Positions 14,294 to 25,271 are shown, counted from the stretch's first letter. The stretch is DNA of 64,000 nucleotides from Herbaspirillum sp. YR522 (GCF_000282575.1 NZ_AKJA01000109.1:1-64000), one strand, 5' to 3'. Numbers and translations are program-made. Notes: generated by a model not told the origin, from the sequence alone.

Positions 14294-14780
14294 GATGGCG
14301 GCCGATATGAACGCGACGACCATTGAGCAGCAGATGCCACTCGACGATGTCGCCGAAGAATTGACGGCGCTGGTCGTCGTCCATGTCTTGCGCGATGGTT
14401 GCCAGCACGCGCGGGTCCCAAAACCGCAGCATGGCGGTACGGCCATCGGGCAAGTGCACATCCAGCCGCTGCCGCAGCGCCGCGCCAAGGGACTCGATAT
14501 CGAGTGGCGTGATGATCCACGTGACCGCATGCGCGGCGAACTCGAGCTGTTCGATCTGCTTGACCAGCCCGGCACTGGCAGTCTTCGGATCAATCAACCA
14601 TGGGCCGGCATCGGCTAGCGCACCGTCTGCCGTACCATGCAACAACGCCAGCGCCCCGGGCTGCGCACCCAGCGTTTCGCCGGTGACGTGTTCCTGATAC
14701 TGCAAACCGTCGACCAGCGCATGCAGATGCAGCGAGGGAGCGCCGAGTTGCGCTAAGCGGGCATTGAGTTGGTCGATCAT
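14277..14780 (-). CDS. DUF4123 effector-adaptor (T6SS chaperone)
   Basis: 167 residues. The pattern LHALVDGLQYQEH, then GPWLIDP, LEFAAHAVTWIITPLDIESLG, ALRQRLDVHLPDGRTAMLRFWDPRV matches DUF4123 proteins, which load effectors onto VgrG/PAAR spikes. The ATG overlaps the PAAR stop (ATGA). It is encoded between PAAR and toxin as in many orphan effector cassettes. No VgrG gene is near, so the PAAR probably uses a spike made elsewhere in the genome. Confidence 0.8.
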   Translation of the reverse strand: MIDQLNARLAQLGAPSLHLHALVDGLQYQEHVTGETLGAQPGALALLHGTADGALADAGPWLIDPKTASAGLVKQIEQLEFAAHAVTWIITPLDIESLGAALRQRLDVHLPDGRTAMLRFWDPRVLATIAQDMDDDQRRQFFGDIVEWHLLLNGRRVHIGRHHADTH

Positions 14781-15193
14781 TCGCGCACGATCATGGATGC
14801 GCCCGACTTGGCCGCGGCGACCATGCAGCTCAGGCAGATACCGGACTCCTTGGCGTCCTCGGTGAGTGACGCGGCGGATGCCGTATCCATTGCTGCGGAT
14901 GAGCTGGCAGAGCGGCCCGAACTCGATTCTTCCGCATGTGTGCTCACGGCCTGGCTGGCAATAAGCGTCGCGCCGCAGGCGGTCTTGTCACCTTCACGGG
15001 CGGGCGCCTGGCCCATCGATGTCATATCGCCGGCGCCGTTGGCAATCGGAAACGTGCCTTTGCATCGCGGACAGGTAGTGAGGTCACCAACGCGGGCGAC
15101 CGCCTTTCCGTGCAACAGGAAACTCTGATCGCCGGAAATGACAGTGCCGCCATGGCTGGTCTTGTCCCCGACAGTGATGAATGGACGAGTCAC
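14777..15193 (-). CDS. PAAR-domain spike-tip protein
   Basis: The start is a GTG at 15193 preceded by GGGGAGGG; upstream residues of the longer frame look non-coding. The first 85 residues form the PAAR fold: TRPFITVGDKTSHGGTVI, ARVGDLTTCPRCKGTFPI, MTSMGQAPAREGDKTACGAT. PAAR proteins cap the VgrG spike of type VI systems. A Ser/Ala-rich tail of about 50 residues ends in CLSCMVAAAKSGAS. First gene of the effector cassette; no T6SS structural genes are in the window. Confidence 0.85.
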   Translation of the reverse strand: MTRPFITVGDKTSHGGTVISGDQSFLLHGKAVARVGDLTTCPRCKGTFPIANGAGDMTSMGQAPAREGDKTACGATLIASQAVSTHAEESSSGRSASSSAAMDTASAASLTEDAKESGICLSCMVAAAKSGASMIVRE

Positions 15194-15608
15194 GCTCCCT
15201 CCCCGATGTTGTCTTCGACACAATGCGCCGATGAGCTTTAATGGGCATTTTGATGGGTTGCGACATTGAATGTTCCCAGCAGGCGAGAATTTCATTTGAG
15301 ACGTGTGGCGGGCCGGTAGAGAGGCGCAGAAGGGATCACCGCGAACCCGTGAGACTAATGAATAATTATCAAAGTGATATCAAAATAGTGCCATTCCGGC
15401 CTCGCGCGCGCGGTTGCCCCCACCCCGCGCCTGCCCGCTACATAGGTCCTTTTGCAAGATGACTACGGCGTCCGACCACATTGAGCTTGCAACTGATGCA
15501 AGGAATTTCTCTTAATTGCTGTATATGTCGCAGCTATCTAATGCATCAGACCGTATAGATGGAGCCTGCTCCATGCACTAAAGTGATCCTCATCATTTGG
15601 AGGACTTT
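15194..15608. other. Intergenic region between the PAAR gene and the quinone reductase gene
   Basis: No convincing coding frame. It must carry the promoters of both divergent neighbours. An inverted repeat ATGGAGC-CT-GCTCCAT lies at 15559-15574, about 35 bases before the quinone reductase start, and is a plausible operator for it. The AT-rich stretch around 15500-15540 (TTAATTGCTGTATATG) could hold a promoter. Confidence 0.5.
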
Positions 15609-16586
15609 ATGGCAACGCGTGCATTTATTGAACAAACGGGCGGACTGGAAGTATTGCGGTTGGAGCCGGTGAAAGAACAAACCCCAGGTCAGGGCGAAGT
15701 CTGGATCAACCAGACCGCAGTAGGCGTCAATCCCCTTGATGTGAGCCAGCGCGCAGGGCAGGCGCCGCTCCGACAGGTTCCTACCGGTCTGGGTTGGGAG
15801 GCCGCCGGGGTCGTCGCCGCAGTCGGCGCCAAGGTCTCCGGGTTCAAGGAGGGAGACCGGGTCGCCTACATGATGGGGCCCATCGGCGCATACGCAAGCG
15901 GCAGGCTCTATCCTGGAGAGAGGCTGGTTAAGCTTCCCGATGACTTGAGCGACGAGGGTGCGGCGTCGCTGATGTTCAAAGGCATTACCGCAGAGTATCT
16001 CCTCAGTTCGGTATATCCTGTGGGCCCGGGTACTCGCATTCTTCTCTACGGTGCTTCCGGTGCTGTTGGACAGATCATGGTTCCATGGGCAAAACGGCTA
16101 GGTGCCTACGTCATCGGCGTGGTGTCAAAATCGTCCAGCGTGGAGCGCGCCAGGAAGGCTGGATGCGACGAGGTTCTGGTATTTGATGCCGCGACCCTGG
16201 CCGAGAACGTCGCCGATATCACCAGAGGTCAGAAAGTCGATGTTGTCTATGACGGCGTGGGCAAGGTATCCTTCCAAGCCTCGCTTGACTGCCTGCGTCC
16301 GCGCGGAATGATGGTTTCCATGGGAATGACCTCCGGTGCACCGCCTGCGTTGGAAATCGGGACATTGAATGCCAAGGGGGCGCTCTTTCTGACTCGTCCC
16401 TCACTGGCGATCTACACCGCTGACAATGCAGAATACCAGGCCCGAGCGGCCAGGGTTCTGGCCGCATTCGCCGACGGAGTCATCCGGCCAGTGGCCCGTC
16501 ACAGCTACCGCCTCGATGAAGTGGCGCAAGCACATAAGCTACTGCAGAGTGGGGAAGCAGAAGGCGCGGTTATACTTCGCCCTTGA
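15609..16586 (+). CDS. Zinc-free NADPH:quinone oxidoreductase (MDR family)
   Basis: 325 residues from an ATG with GGAGG six bases upstream (the TTG at 15597 is less likely). The MDR layout is clear: GEVWINQTAVGVNPLDV, GWEAAGVV, the NADP-binding segment LLYGASGAVGQIMV, and YDGVGKVSFQASLDCLRPRG near the C-terminal third. It lacks the zinc-ligand cysteines, as expected for quinone oxidoreductases. Same strand as the LysR gene 48 bases downstream, which may control it. Paralogue of the gene at 43302-44276. Confidence 0.85.
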   Translation: MATRAFIEQTGGLEVLRLEPVKEQTPGQGEVWINQTAVGVNPLDVSQRAGQAPLRQVPTGLGWEAAGVVAAVGAKVSGFKEGDRVAYMMGPIGAYASGRLYPGERLVKLPDDLSDEGAASLMFKGITAEYLLSSVYPVGPGTRILLYGASGAVGQIMVPWAKRLGAYVIGVVSKSSSVERARKAGCDEVLVFDAATLAENVADITRGQKVDVVYDGVGKVSFQASLDCLRPRGMMVSMGMTSGAPPALEIGTLNAKGALFLTRPSLAIYTADNAEYQARAARVLAAFADGVIRPVARHSYRLDEVAQAHKLLQSGEAEGAVILRP

Positions 16587-16597
16587 CGGGAACATAG

Positions 16598-16627
16598 CTC
16601 CGTCGCCTGCGCAACTGCGCGACGGAG
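16598..16627 (+). promoter_or_regulatory. Hairpin covering the lysR ribosome site
   Basis: CTCCGTCGC (16598-16606) pairs perfectly with GCGACGGAG (16619-16627), nine base pairs. The right arm contains the GGAG that serves the LysR start at 16635. On the mRNA this would hide the ribosome site. It may also act as a weak terminator for the upstream gene, but no T-run follows. Confidence 0.6.
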
Positions 16628-16634
16628 ATTTTCT

Positions 16635-17558
16635 ATGAACCCATTCGATAGCAAAAACAGTGACCAAATCGCAGCGCTTCTGGCCCTTAACGAAGGCACT
16701 TCGTTTGTGGCGGCCGGAAAGCTTTTGCAGCGACATCCAACTGTAATCTCGAAACGTGTTGCGGAGCTCGAATCCAGGCTCGGGGTACGTTTGGTGGAAC
16801 GAACTACCCGGCAAGTACGTTTTACTGAAGCCGGCCTACAGTATATCCAGCGCCTAGATTCCGTCCGAACGGCCTTATTGGATGCAGATGCTGAAGTAGC
16901 GGCCAATTCCCACCAAGCCCAGGGGACATTACGGCTGGCACTGCCTACGGCGATGGGCCGTATTTGGCTCGCGCCGCTGCTAGCGGAATTCGTCCGGGAG
17001 CATCCTAACCTTTCACTGCATGCCGAGTATTCCGAAAAATTTGTCGACATCATCACCGAAGGCTTCGATGCCGCGATCCGCATCGGCGAACTTCCGGACA
17101 GCCGGCTCAGGGCGACGAGGCTGTGTGAGAATCACAGGATCCTTTGCGCTTCCCCGTCCTACTTAAAGCAGCGCGGTGTTCCGCAGTCCCCATCCCAGCT
17201 GACATTCCACAACTGCCTGGGTTTTACCGGACTTACTTCCTTCCCTGCTTGGAAGCTGTATCGAGGAACGACTTGCGAATCAGTCCCGGTAAGGGGCAAC
17301 ATGACCAGCAACGACAACGAAGCGCTTCTGGCTGCAGCCATCGCCGGCGTGGGAATTTTAGCTTGCGGTTACTGGCTGGTAAGTCGGGAAATTCGTTCGG
17401 GGGGTCTGCAGCAGGTTTTGCCAGATTGGGAGCTGGATGCCAAGTCAGGCGTTTACTTTGTAAGGCCGTCTGTGAGTCATGCGGCGGCTAAAGTTAAGAC
17501 CTTCAAACAGTGGATTGAAAAACGACTTCAGCCCGCCCCGCCTTGGCTGATCGAATAA
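16635..17558 (+). CDS. LysR-family transcriptional regulator
   Basis: 307 residues. The N-terminal helix-turn-helix (LLALNEGTSFVAAGKLLQRH, ISKRVAELESRLGVRLVERT) is typical of LysR proteins. The C-terminal effector-binding half begins with LRLALPTAMGRIWLAP and contains FDAAIRIGELPDS. The gene follows the quinone reductase on the same strand; a role in controlling it or another oxidative-stress gene is likely but inferred. Its ribosome site lies in a hairpin (16598-16627). Confidence 0.9.
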   Translation: MNPFDSKNSDQIAALLALNEGTSFVAAGKLLQRHPTVISKRVAELESRLGVRLVERTTRQVRFTEAGLQYIQRLDSVRTALLDADAEVAANSHQAQGTLRLALPTAMGRIWLAPLLAEFVREHPNLSLHAEYSEKFVDIITEGFDAAIRIGELPDSRLRATRLCENHRILCASPSYLKQRGVPQSPSQLTFHNCLGFTGLTSFPAWKLYRGTTCESVPVRGNMTSNDNEALLAAAIAGVGILACGYWLVSREIRSGGLQQVLPDWELDAKSGVYFVRPSVSHAAAKVKTFKQWIEKRLQPAPPWLIE

Positions 17559-17759
17559 GCTCTTCCAACAGAAATCTTTGCTCACCGAATCCGGCAGGCG
17601 CAGTAGCTATGACCGCTGCTGGCTGATTTCCGACCTTATGAAACTGTATAAGGACACTCGGCAGACTCTGACCTGCGGCGCTAATTTGTAGCCAGTTAAG
17701 TAGTGAGTCTGTCGTCGATCCTATCGGAATCCGACATGCTCGACGTATCGTGGCTGGCA

Positions 17760-18428
17760 GTTGGTAATGATGTGCACTGTGTGGCCTGCGTTCGTTTTAG
17801 AAATGGCGCCATTTTTCAATCAAGACCTTGGCCTCGGCACAGCTGCGAAACATTCTCGGTTGAGCAATTCCTCGCGTACTTACCGTTAAAGCCCTCAACG
17901 AATCCGTTCTGCCAAGGACTGCCCGGCGCGATAAAGGCTGGCCCGACCAAGGCATCCCTCAGCCAACGCATCACTTTGGCTGCTGTGAATTCGGCCCCGT
18001 TATTTGATCCTACGTACACTGGTTCTCATGCAGACGCATCAGTCTGGAGAGCGTCAGGATCACATCTTGCGAATGCAAGCTGGCGCCAACCTCAATGGCC
18101 AAGCACTCCCGCGTGTATTCATCGATTACGCACAGCATCTTCAACGAACGGCCATCAACCATCTGGTCGTGTACGAAGTCGTAGCTCCACACGGAATTGG
18201 GCTTCGTAGCGCCCGGCAGTCGCACGTCATCGCCACAACAGCGCCGACAAGGTCGTTTGCGGGGGATGCTTAGCTTCAGCGCGCTCCATAGCCGTCGAAC
18301 ACGCGCCTGCCCAAGCGTCAGCCAGGCCGACACCCGGCGATATCCGAAGCGCGGTACTTCCTGTGAAGCCGCAATCAATTTTGCGGCCAGATCGCGATCT
18401 TTTTCCGGCTGCAGTGGCTTGTAGGTCG
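17760..18428 (-). pseudogene. IS3-family (IS407-group) transposase OrfB, broken
   Basis: On the minus strand, YKPLQPEKDRDLAAKLI, VPRFGYRRVSAWLTLG, SVWSYDFVHDQMVDGR and LCVIDEYTRECLAIEV give the first half of an IS3 DDE integrase. After a frame break near 18010 it resumes with NNGAEFTAAKVMRWLRDALV and GSPWQNGFVEGFNGKYAR, then another break, a stop within EKWRHF and NERRPHSA. DDE residues (DFVHD, NNGAEF context, WQNGFVEGFNGK) are recognisable but the second Asp is altered. No OrfA and no clear terminal repeats were found. Confidence 0.85.
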
Positions 18429-19070
18429 CACCTCCCGGTTACGTGCCTGGTGCCGCACCTGCAGGGCCAAGCCCTGCCCCGCATCGGTTCGTTGCACGGC
18501 ATCCATGCGCCGTACTTCATGGCACTCTTGTTCGAGATGGGTGAGCTCGCATGCAAGCGGGCCTTGCTGTGTATCGGTTGTACCGGGCGGCACGCCTGCG
18601 TGGGAGGCAACCGAGTCGCGGCGTCGCTGGCGTTTTCTGCCAAGTTCGCCATCGGGATTGAGGGGGTCAGGCATTTCTTTCCTCGACACGCCAATCGCCA
18701 ATCGATGGCGTTTTTTCGGACAGGCGGCGATGTCCTTCGCACTCCCTCTTTCATGACGATGCCGAAAAAGCCAACACGCGCCGGAGGTGATAACGAATGC
18801 TGCGCGCTCCGTGAAGCGTTAGATGTAGGTGCAACGACTATAGAACCGTCATCCTCAGGCGCAACCGGAGGCGAGCCATCGATGAAAGGCAGCGGCATCG
18901 AATAAAAACGTTACTAAGTGCGCTAGCACACAGATAGATCGACAGCCCTAGGCTATAGTCAATCAACCGCCGCCGGCGCGATGCTGGCGATCGAATAGCG
19001 TGCCTACCGCGCCATCGTTGTCCCTATCCACCCCACCCTGTCGGCAATCATCGGGCTCTCAGGCCACGGT
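18429..19070. other. Unresolved stretch between IS remnant and glucan synthase
   Basis: Several frames are open on both strands here (minus 18375-18701 and a minus frame ending at 18898; plus 18363-18905), none with a recognisable domain. The minus frame MPDPLNPDGELGRKRQRRRD may be a real remnant because it has a plausible ribosome site (GAGGAAAG). I cannot decide between them. It may be debris of the insertion. Confidence 0.3.
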
Positions 19071-22000
19071 TTGCGATGGCCAAGTGAAAGATCCAAAACC
19101 GTGAATCCAGACCATTCCTGCCTCGAGGAAGAGCTTCCCCTGCGCGACGAACTGTTCAGTGCCCAGCAAATGGAACAGTATGGGATGCAACTGGCCATAG
19201 AACACCGGCTCGGCTCGAACCGGGGCAGCGACAGGCTGCTGCAACGACTGGCCGACAACCAGGCGCTGATCAACGCCACCTGCGCGCTCCTGGGCGATGC
19301 CGTCAAGGCCGGACGGCAGGTGACACCCGCAGCCGAATGGCTGCTGGACAACATCTACCTGATCGATGAGCAGATACGCATTGCCAAGCGCCACCTTCCC
19401 AAGAACTACAGCAAGGCATTGCCGCGCCTGGACAACGAAGGCCAAAAGGACCAGCCGCGCGTCTATGACATCGCACTGCAAACCATTGCGCACGGCGACG
19501 GCCGGATCGATCCGGACATCCTGAGCCGCTTCGTCAGTGCTTATCAGCATCTTGCGACATTGAAGATCGGCGAATTGTGGGCGATCCCCATCATGCTCAG
19601 ACTGGCGCTGATAGAAAACCTGCGGCGGATCGCGGCACGACTGGCACAGACCAGGCAACACCGCAACCTGGCCCACGACTGGGCCGACGCCATACTGGAG
19701 GTGGCGCAGAAGAACCCGGCCGAACTGATCCTGATCGTGGCCGACATGGCGCGTTCCAAGCCACAGCTGCAGAGCTCCTTCGTCGCCGAATTGGTAAGGC
19801 GCCTGCAGGCAAAGGGCGCGGCGCTGAGCTTGCCGCTGACCTGGCTATCCCAACGCCTGGCGGAATCGGGCTACAGCATCGATCAGTTGATCCAGCACGA
19901 AAGCCAACAACAGGCCGCAGACCAGGTCTCGATCAGCAACAGCATCGGATCGCTGCGTTTCCTTGGCCAGATGGATTGGCGTGACTTCGTCGAGACCATG
20001 AGCAAGGTAGATCGCACGTTGCGCGACGATCCGGCCGGCGCCTATGCACGAATGGATTTTGCCACCCGCGACCGGTATCGCCATGCGGTCGAGAAAATAG
20101 CGCGCAGCACCGGACGTGACGAGTCCGATGTCGCCGCCGCGGCCATCGACTCGGCCGGCAACGCCTGCCAGGCATTGGGGGCCGAAGACCGCTAATCCCA
20201 TGTCGGCTACTACCTGATCGGCGCCGGGCAGCGTCCGCTGGAGGATCTCCTCGGGGCGCGCCGGACATGGCTGCAGGCAGTACGCCAGGCCCTGGCTGCG
20301 CGGCCGTTGGCGATCTACCTGGCGAGCATCTCGGCATTGACCCTGGCCCTGGCGCTGGGCCTGACCGGGATGGCGTTACAGGGTGACGCCGCGCATTGGC
20401 CACAGCTACTTGTGGTGCTGTTCGGGCTGTTGATGGCGCTGCCATCGAGCCAGCTCGCACAGTCGCTTGTCAATTGGGCGGCGACGCTGATGGTGAAGCC
20501 TGCGTTACTGCCACGCATGGATTTCTCGACCGGCATCCCGGCGCATGCCGCTACCCTGGTGGCGGTGCCGTCGTTGCTGCAAAGCCTGGTCGGCGCGGAG
20601 CATCTGGTCGATGCGCTGGAAGTGCGCTTCCTGGCCAATCGCGATCCCGGCCTGCGCTTTTGCCTGCTTACCGACCTGGGCGATGCGCCCACGCAGAATC
20701 TGCCAGGCGACGCTGCGCTGCTGACTGCCGCCGTACAGCACATCGAGCGCCTCAATAAGAAATACCCGCGCCCGCACGGCGACTACTTCCTGCTGCTGCA
20801 TCGTCCTCGCCGCTGGAACCCGGCCCAGGGTTGCTGGATGGGGCACGAACGAAAACGCGGCAAGCTCGGTGCGCTCAATACCTTGTTGCTGGATGGATCG
20901 ACAGCACAGTTTTCATGTGTCGGCGGCAACATCGCAGGCCTGGTCGGCACCCGTTACGTCATCACGCTCGATACCGACTCCGGTTTGCCTCGCGACGCCG
21001 GACGCCAGCTCGTGGCAACCATGGTGCACCCGCTGAATCGGCCGCTGCGCGACGTCCGCCGCAATATCGTGGTGGCAGGTCATGGCATGCTGCAGCCGCG
21101 TATCACGGTCGGTTCCGCCAGCGCCAATGTCTCGCGCTTCGAGATGCTGTATGGCGGCGACGTCGGTATCGACCCTTACACCCGTGCGGTATCCGATGTC
21201 TACCAGGATCTGTTCGGCGAAGGCTCTTTCACCGGCAAGGGAATCTACGACGTCCAGGTATTTGAACAGGTGCTGGCCGGCCGCCTGCCCGAGAACCGGA
21301 TCCTGAGCCACGATCTGCTCGAGGGGTGCTATGCGCGCTGCGCACTGATCAGTGACGTGCACGTCAACGAGCAGTATCCGTTCCGTTACAGCACCGATGT
21401 CAGCCGACGCCATCGCTGGATCCGTGGCGACTGGCAGATCGCGGCATGGATGATGCCTTGGGTCCCGTTGCCCGCGGACAGCGGGGCGTCATCCGCGGCG
21501 CATGAAAGGAACCCGCTTTCGCCGTTGTCGCGCTGGAAGCTGCTGGATAACCTGCGCCGCAGCCTGGTGGCACCGGCGACCACTGCCATGGCGCTGGTCG
21601 GCTGGCTCTTTCTTGATCAAGCTTGGCAATGGACCTTGACGGTGCTGGCAATGGCTTTCCTGCCGGCGTTGCTGTCGTCGCTGTTGGACCTGTTCAGATG
21701 GCCAGCACAGACCAGCCTGGCCCAGCACCTTGCCGCGCGCCTGGACAGTATCGCTAACCAGGCGCTGCACGGCCTACTGGCGATCGGCTTGCTGCCTTAC
21801 GAGACCTGGTATCAGGCCGATGCCATCGTACGCACCCACTGGCGCTTGCTGGTGTCGCATCGCAAGCTGCTGGACTGGGTCGGCTCGACCGATATCCACT
21901 TGCGCTCTGCGGACCACCTGCGCGGCTATTACGGAGCCATGTGGAGGTCGCCCCTGCTGGCGTTTTGCGCCGCGCTGGCCCTGGTCCTGACGCATCCCGT

Positions 22001-24776
22001 GGGTCTGGTCTGGGCAGCGCCGGTCCTGCTGCTGTGGTGGCTGGCCCCCTACATTGCCTATCATCTCAGCCAGCCGGTGGCGCCGCGCCCGGTGGCCCTG
22101 GATGATGCCCAGAAACGTTACCTGGGCGCCCTGTCACGCAAGATATGGTTTTTCTTCGACACCTATATGAGTCCTGCGGACAACTGGCTGCCACCGGACA
22201 ACCTGCAGTTGCACCCGGTGGAGGTGCTTGCCCATCGCACTTCGCCGACCAACATCGGACTGGCCCTGCTGGCAAATGTAAGCGCCTATGATTTCGGCTA
22301 CATCACGCAGGCCAGGCTGGTCGAGCGCACACGGAATACTTTCCGCACCATGGCATCGCTGGCGCGCTATCAGGGACACTTCTACAACTGGTATGACACC
22401 CGCACTCTGCAACCGCTGCAGCCGGCCTATATCTCCACCTTCGACAGCGGCAACCTGGCCGGCCACTTGCTGACCCTGATCCCGGCGCTGGAAGCGCTGA
22501 TCGACGCCAGCCTGCTGCAGCCGCGACTATTCCATGGCATCGGCGACACGATTGCCGTGCTCGACGAATGGGCCAAGGATTGTCCCCTGCAGGTCCCCAT
22601 GGACTTGCATCAGGCGCTCCAGGCCGCACACGCCATTGCGACAGACGATATGGCCGGGCAGCACCGGGCCCTGTCCAGCCTGGGCCGGCTGGCGGCGCAA
22701 TTCAACGCGCAATGCCGGCACCTGGCGGCGTCTGCCGAGGCCACACCGGCTAGCGCGTGCCTGGCCACCGTGGCGCTTGCACTGCAGGTCCAATGCCAGG
22801 ACGCATTGGCACAACTCGACCACCTTGCCCCATGGCTGGCCCTGGTAACCAGCGACGATTGCCCGTCGCAGGTCGTCGCGCTCAGGACGCTGCTGGTCGC
22901 TCCGCTCACCTTGCGTCATATAGCGCAACTGCACCATGCCATTCATTCGGTACTGGCGGCAAGCGCCACCCCACCCGATGGTGCTCTCAGCCTGCCGTTG
23001 CAGCAGCTGCTGGCACAGGTCAGGTCCGCCAGCACGCGCGCCGCCGCACGACTGGTCAGAATCGAACGGCTGATGCTGCAGGCCGGCCGGTACGCCTGCA
23101 TGGAGTATCGTTTCCTGTACGACCCGGCGACCCATCTGCTGGCAATCGGCTATGACGCGACCCAACACCGGCTCGACGCCGGGTCGTACGACCTGCTGGC
23201 ATCAGAAGCGCGACTGGCTACCTTCGTCGGCATCGCCCAGGGCCAGTTGCCCCAGGACAGCTGGTTTGCATTGGGTCGGCAATTGACCCTGGCCGCAGGC
23301 AAGCCGGTCCTGGTGTCCTGGAGTGGCTCCATGTTCGAGTACCTCATGCCACTACTGGTGATGCCCACCTTCGGTCACACCTTGCTGGACCAGACCTACC
23401 GCGCCGTGGTCGACGCCCAGATCGCCTATGGCGAACTGCACGATGTGCCCTGGGGCATCTCGGAGTCAGGCTATAACACCTTCGACGCCAGTCTCAATTA
23501 CCAGTACCGCACCTTCGGCATTCCCGGCCTGGGATTGAAACGTGGATTGGCAGACGACCTGGTCACGGCACCCTATGCATCGGTGATGGCACTGATGGTC
23601 TCGCCCCAGGCAGCGTGCCGCAACCTGCAGCACATGCAGCAGGCCGGGCTGGAAGGACGCTACGGTTTCTACGAGGCAATCGACTACACTTCGTCGCGGG
23701 TTCCGCGTGGGCAGGACAACGTGGTGGTGCGCTCGTTCATGGCCCATCACCAGGGCATGAGCCTGCTGTCGCTGGCCTACGCGCTGCTCGAGCGGCCGAT
23801 GCAACGCTATTTCGAGGCGTTGCCGATGTTCCAGGCCACCATCCCCCTGCTGTACGAAAGGGTGCCCAAGGCCAGCAACAATTTCTACTCTGCCTCTGCC
23901 CTGTCCGATGTGCGTACGGTGCCAGACGCGCAGAACCTGCCGATCCGCATCATTGACCGCCCTGATCCGGTAGTGCCCGAAGTCCAGTTGCTTTCCAACG
24001 GACGCTACCATGTCATGGTGACCAGCGCCGGCAGTGGATACAGTCGCTGGGGCGAGCTGGCCCTGACCCGCTGGCGCGAGGATGGCACACGCGATCATTG
24101 GGGCACGTTCTGTTACGTGAGGCAAGTCGGCGAGGCATCCTTCTGGTCCACCACCAGCCAGCCGGCGCCGCCCACGCAGACCCACTACGAAGTCGTCTTT
24201 TCAGAGGGCCGAGCCGAGTTCGACCGGAACGACCATGATATCGAGACGCACACCGAAATCATGGTTTCGCCGGAAGACGACATCGAATTGCGCCGCACCA
24301 GGTTCAGCAATCGATCGAACCTGGCGCGCACGCTGGAATTGACCAGCTACACCGAGGTGGTACTGGCGCCGGCTGCAGCCGATGTCATGCACCAGGCCTT
24401 CAGCAACCTGTTCGTCCAGACCGAAATCGACAGCCTGCGTGGCGCGATCCTGTGTACGCGCCGCCCGCGCTCGGACGCGGAACACGTTCCGTGGCTGTTC
24501 CAGCTGCTGGGACTTGACATCAAGGCCGATCAGCTTCGTATCCAGCCGTGCCTGCCGCAGGACTGGCAAGGCTACCGCCTGGAGTATAGCTATCAAGGCA
24601 CCCCATATCACATCACGATCACGCAACAGCAAGCCGGGAAGGCAGGCCAGGCAGCGTCCCGCTATGTGGTCGACGGCGAACTCCAGCAGCAGGATTTCCT
24701 CACACTGGTGGCCGATGGACGAGTACATGACGTTGAAATCCTGGTCCATCGCGCCGCCGCCACTGTCATACCCTGA
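19071..24776 (+). pseudogene. ndvB: Cyclic beta-1,2-glucan synthase (NdvB/ChvB type), broken
   Basis: The frame from 19071 runs to an in-frame TAA at 20193-20195 and continues in the same frame to 24776, about 1,900 codons in all. Part 1 has the N-terminal domain (RVYDIALQTIAHGDGRIDPD). Part 2 has membrane segments, the glycosyltransferase 84 motifs (YVITLDTDSGLPRD, RHRWIRGDWQIAAW), the glycoamylase-like region (WYDTRTLQPLQPAYISTFDS, SWSGSMFEYLMPLLVMPTFG) and the start of the GH94 part (VLAPAAADVMHQAFSNLFVQ). Then RPRSDAEHVPWLFQLL jumps to LGLDIKADQLRIQPCLPQDW, the family's C-terminal end. Intact proteins have about 2,800 residues, so roughly 900, including the phosphorylase barrel, are missing. 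The true start (TTG 19071 or a downstream GTG) is uncertain. Confidence 0.85.
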
Positions 24777-24909
24777 GTGGCCACAAGCAGGCACTCGGGT
24801 TTTACCTGAGGCTGAAACACTGTCTCATCAGGAAACGCACTAAAGGCACTACCGGGAAGCGCCATTATCATGAACACATCGAAAACGGCACATTCCAAGG
24901 AAGAGCATC

Positions 24910-25068
24910 ATGATCGGCACCTATCTGTTGACCATCTCCGGCTGCACCGCGGTCGTCATCGTCACCTTCCTTGGCGCGGCCCACTATGTGGCCGAGTGGC
25001 ACTGGAACAAGCACCCCCTGGCGCGCGTGTCGCAACGGCGGGCTGCCAGCTTTTCATCCCGGAGGTGA
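24910..25068 (+). CDS. Small membrane protein, 52 aa
   Basis: An AAGGAAGAG ribosome site precedes the ATG. The product has one membrane segment (YLLTISGCTAVVIVTFLGAA) and a basic C-terminal tail (RVSQRRAASFSSRR). It follows the glucan synthase gene by about 130 bases on the same strand. Function unknown. The overlapping frame starting at 24870 is less likely, since its ribosome site is poor. Confidence 0.55.
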   Translation: MIGTYLLTISGCTAVVIVTFLGAAHYVAEWHWNKHPLARVSQRRAASFSSRR

Positions 25069-25093
25069 GTGTTGCTGGCGCCCAAACAAAAGC

Positions 25094-25141
25094 GCCCCTG
25101 ACCAACGGGGTCAGGGGCCACAATCCGGGGGGGACGGATTG
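25094..25141. terminator. Two adjacent hairpins, possible bidirectional terminator
   Basis: First hairpin: GCCCCTGACC (25094-25103) with GGTCAGGGGC (25109-25118). Second: CAATCCG (25121-25127) with CGGATTG (25135-25141). Neither is followed by a T-run. They lie between the plus-strand small gene and a minus-strand gene, where a terminator is expected. Confidence 0.4.
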
Positions 25142-25271
25142 TAGGTGGAGTCCCGGGCCCAGGACCATCACCTTGCATTCAATATAGTTATAGATTTGCT
25201 TGTGCGCCGTACGCTACCGAACACAGCGCCAGAAAAAATCGGTGCGCCGTCTGTGGAGATCGGATGGCCCA

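Noticed and set aside
18363-18905. A 180-residue plus-strand frame behind the IS remnant
   Set aside because: No recognisable domain; competing minus frames are equally plausible, so I left the stretch unresolved.
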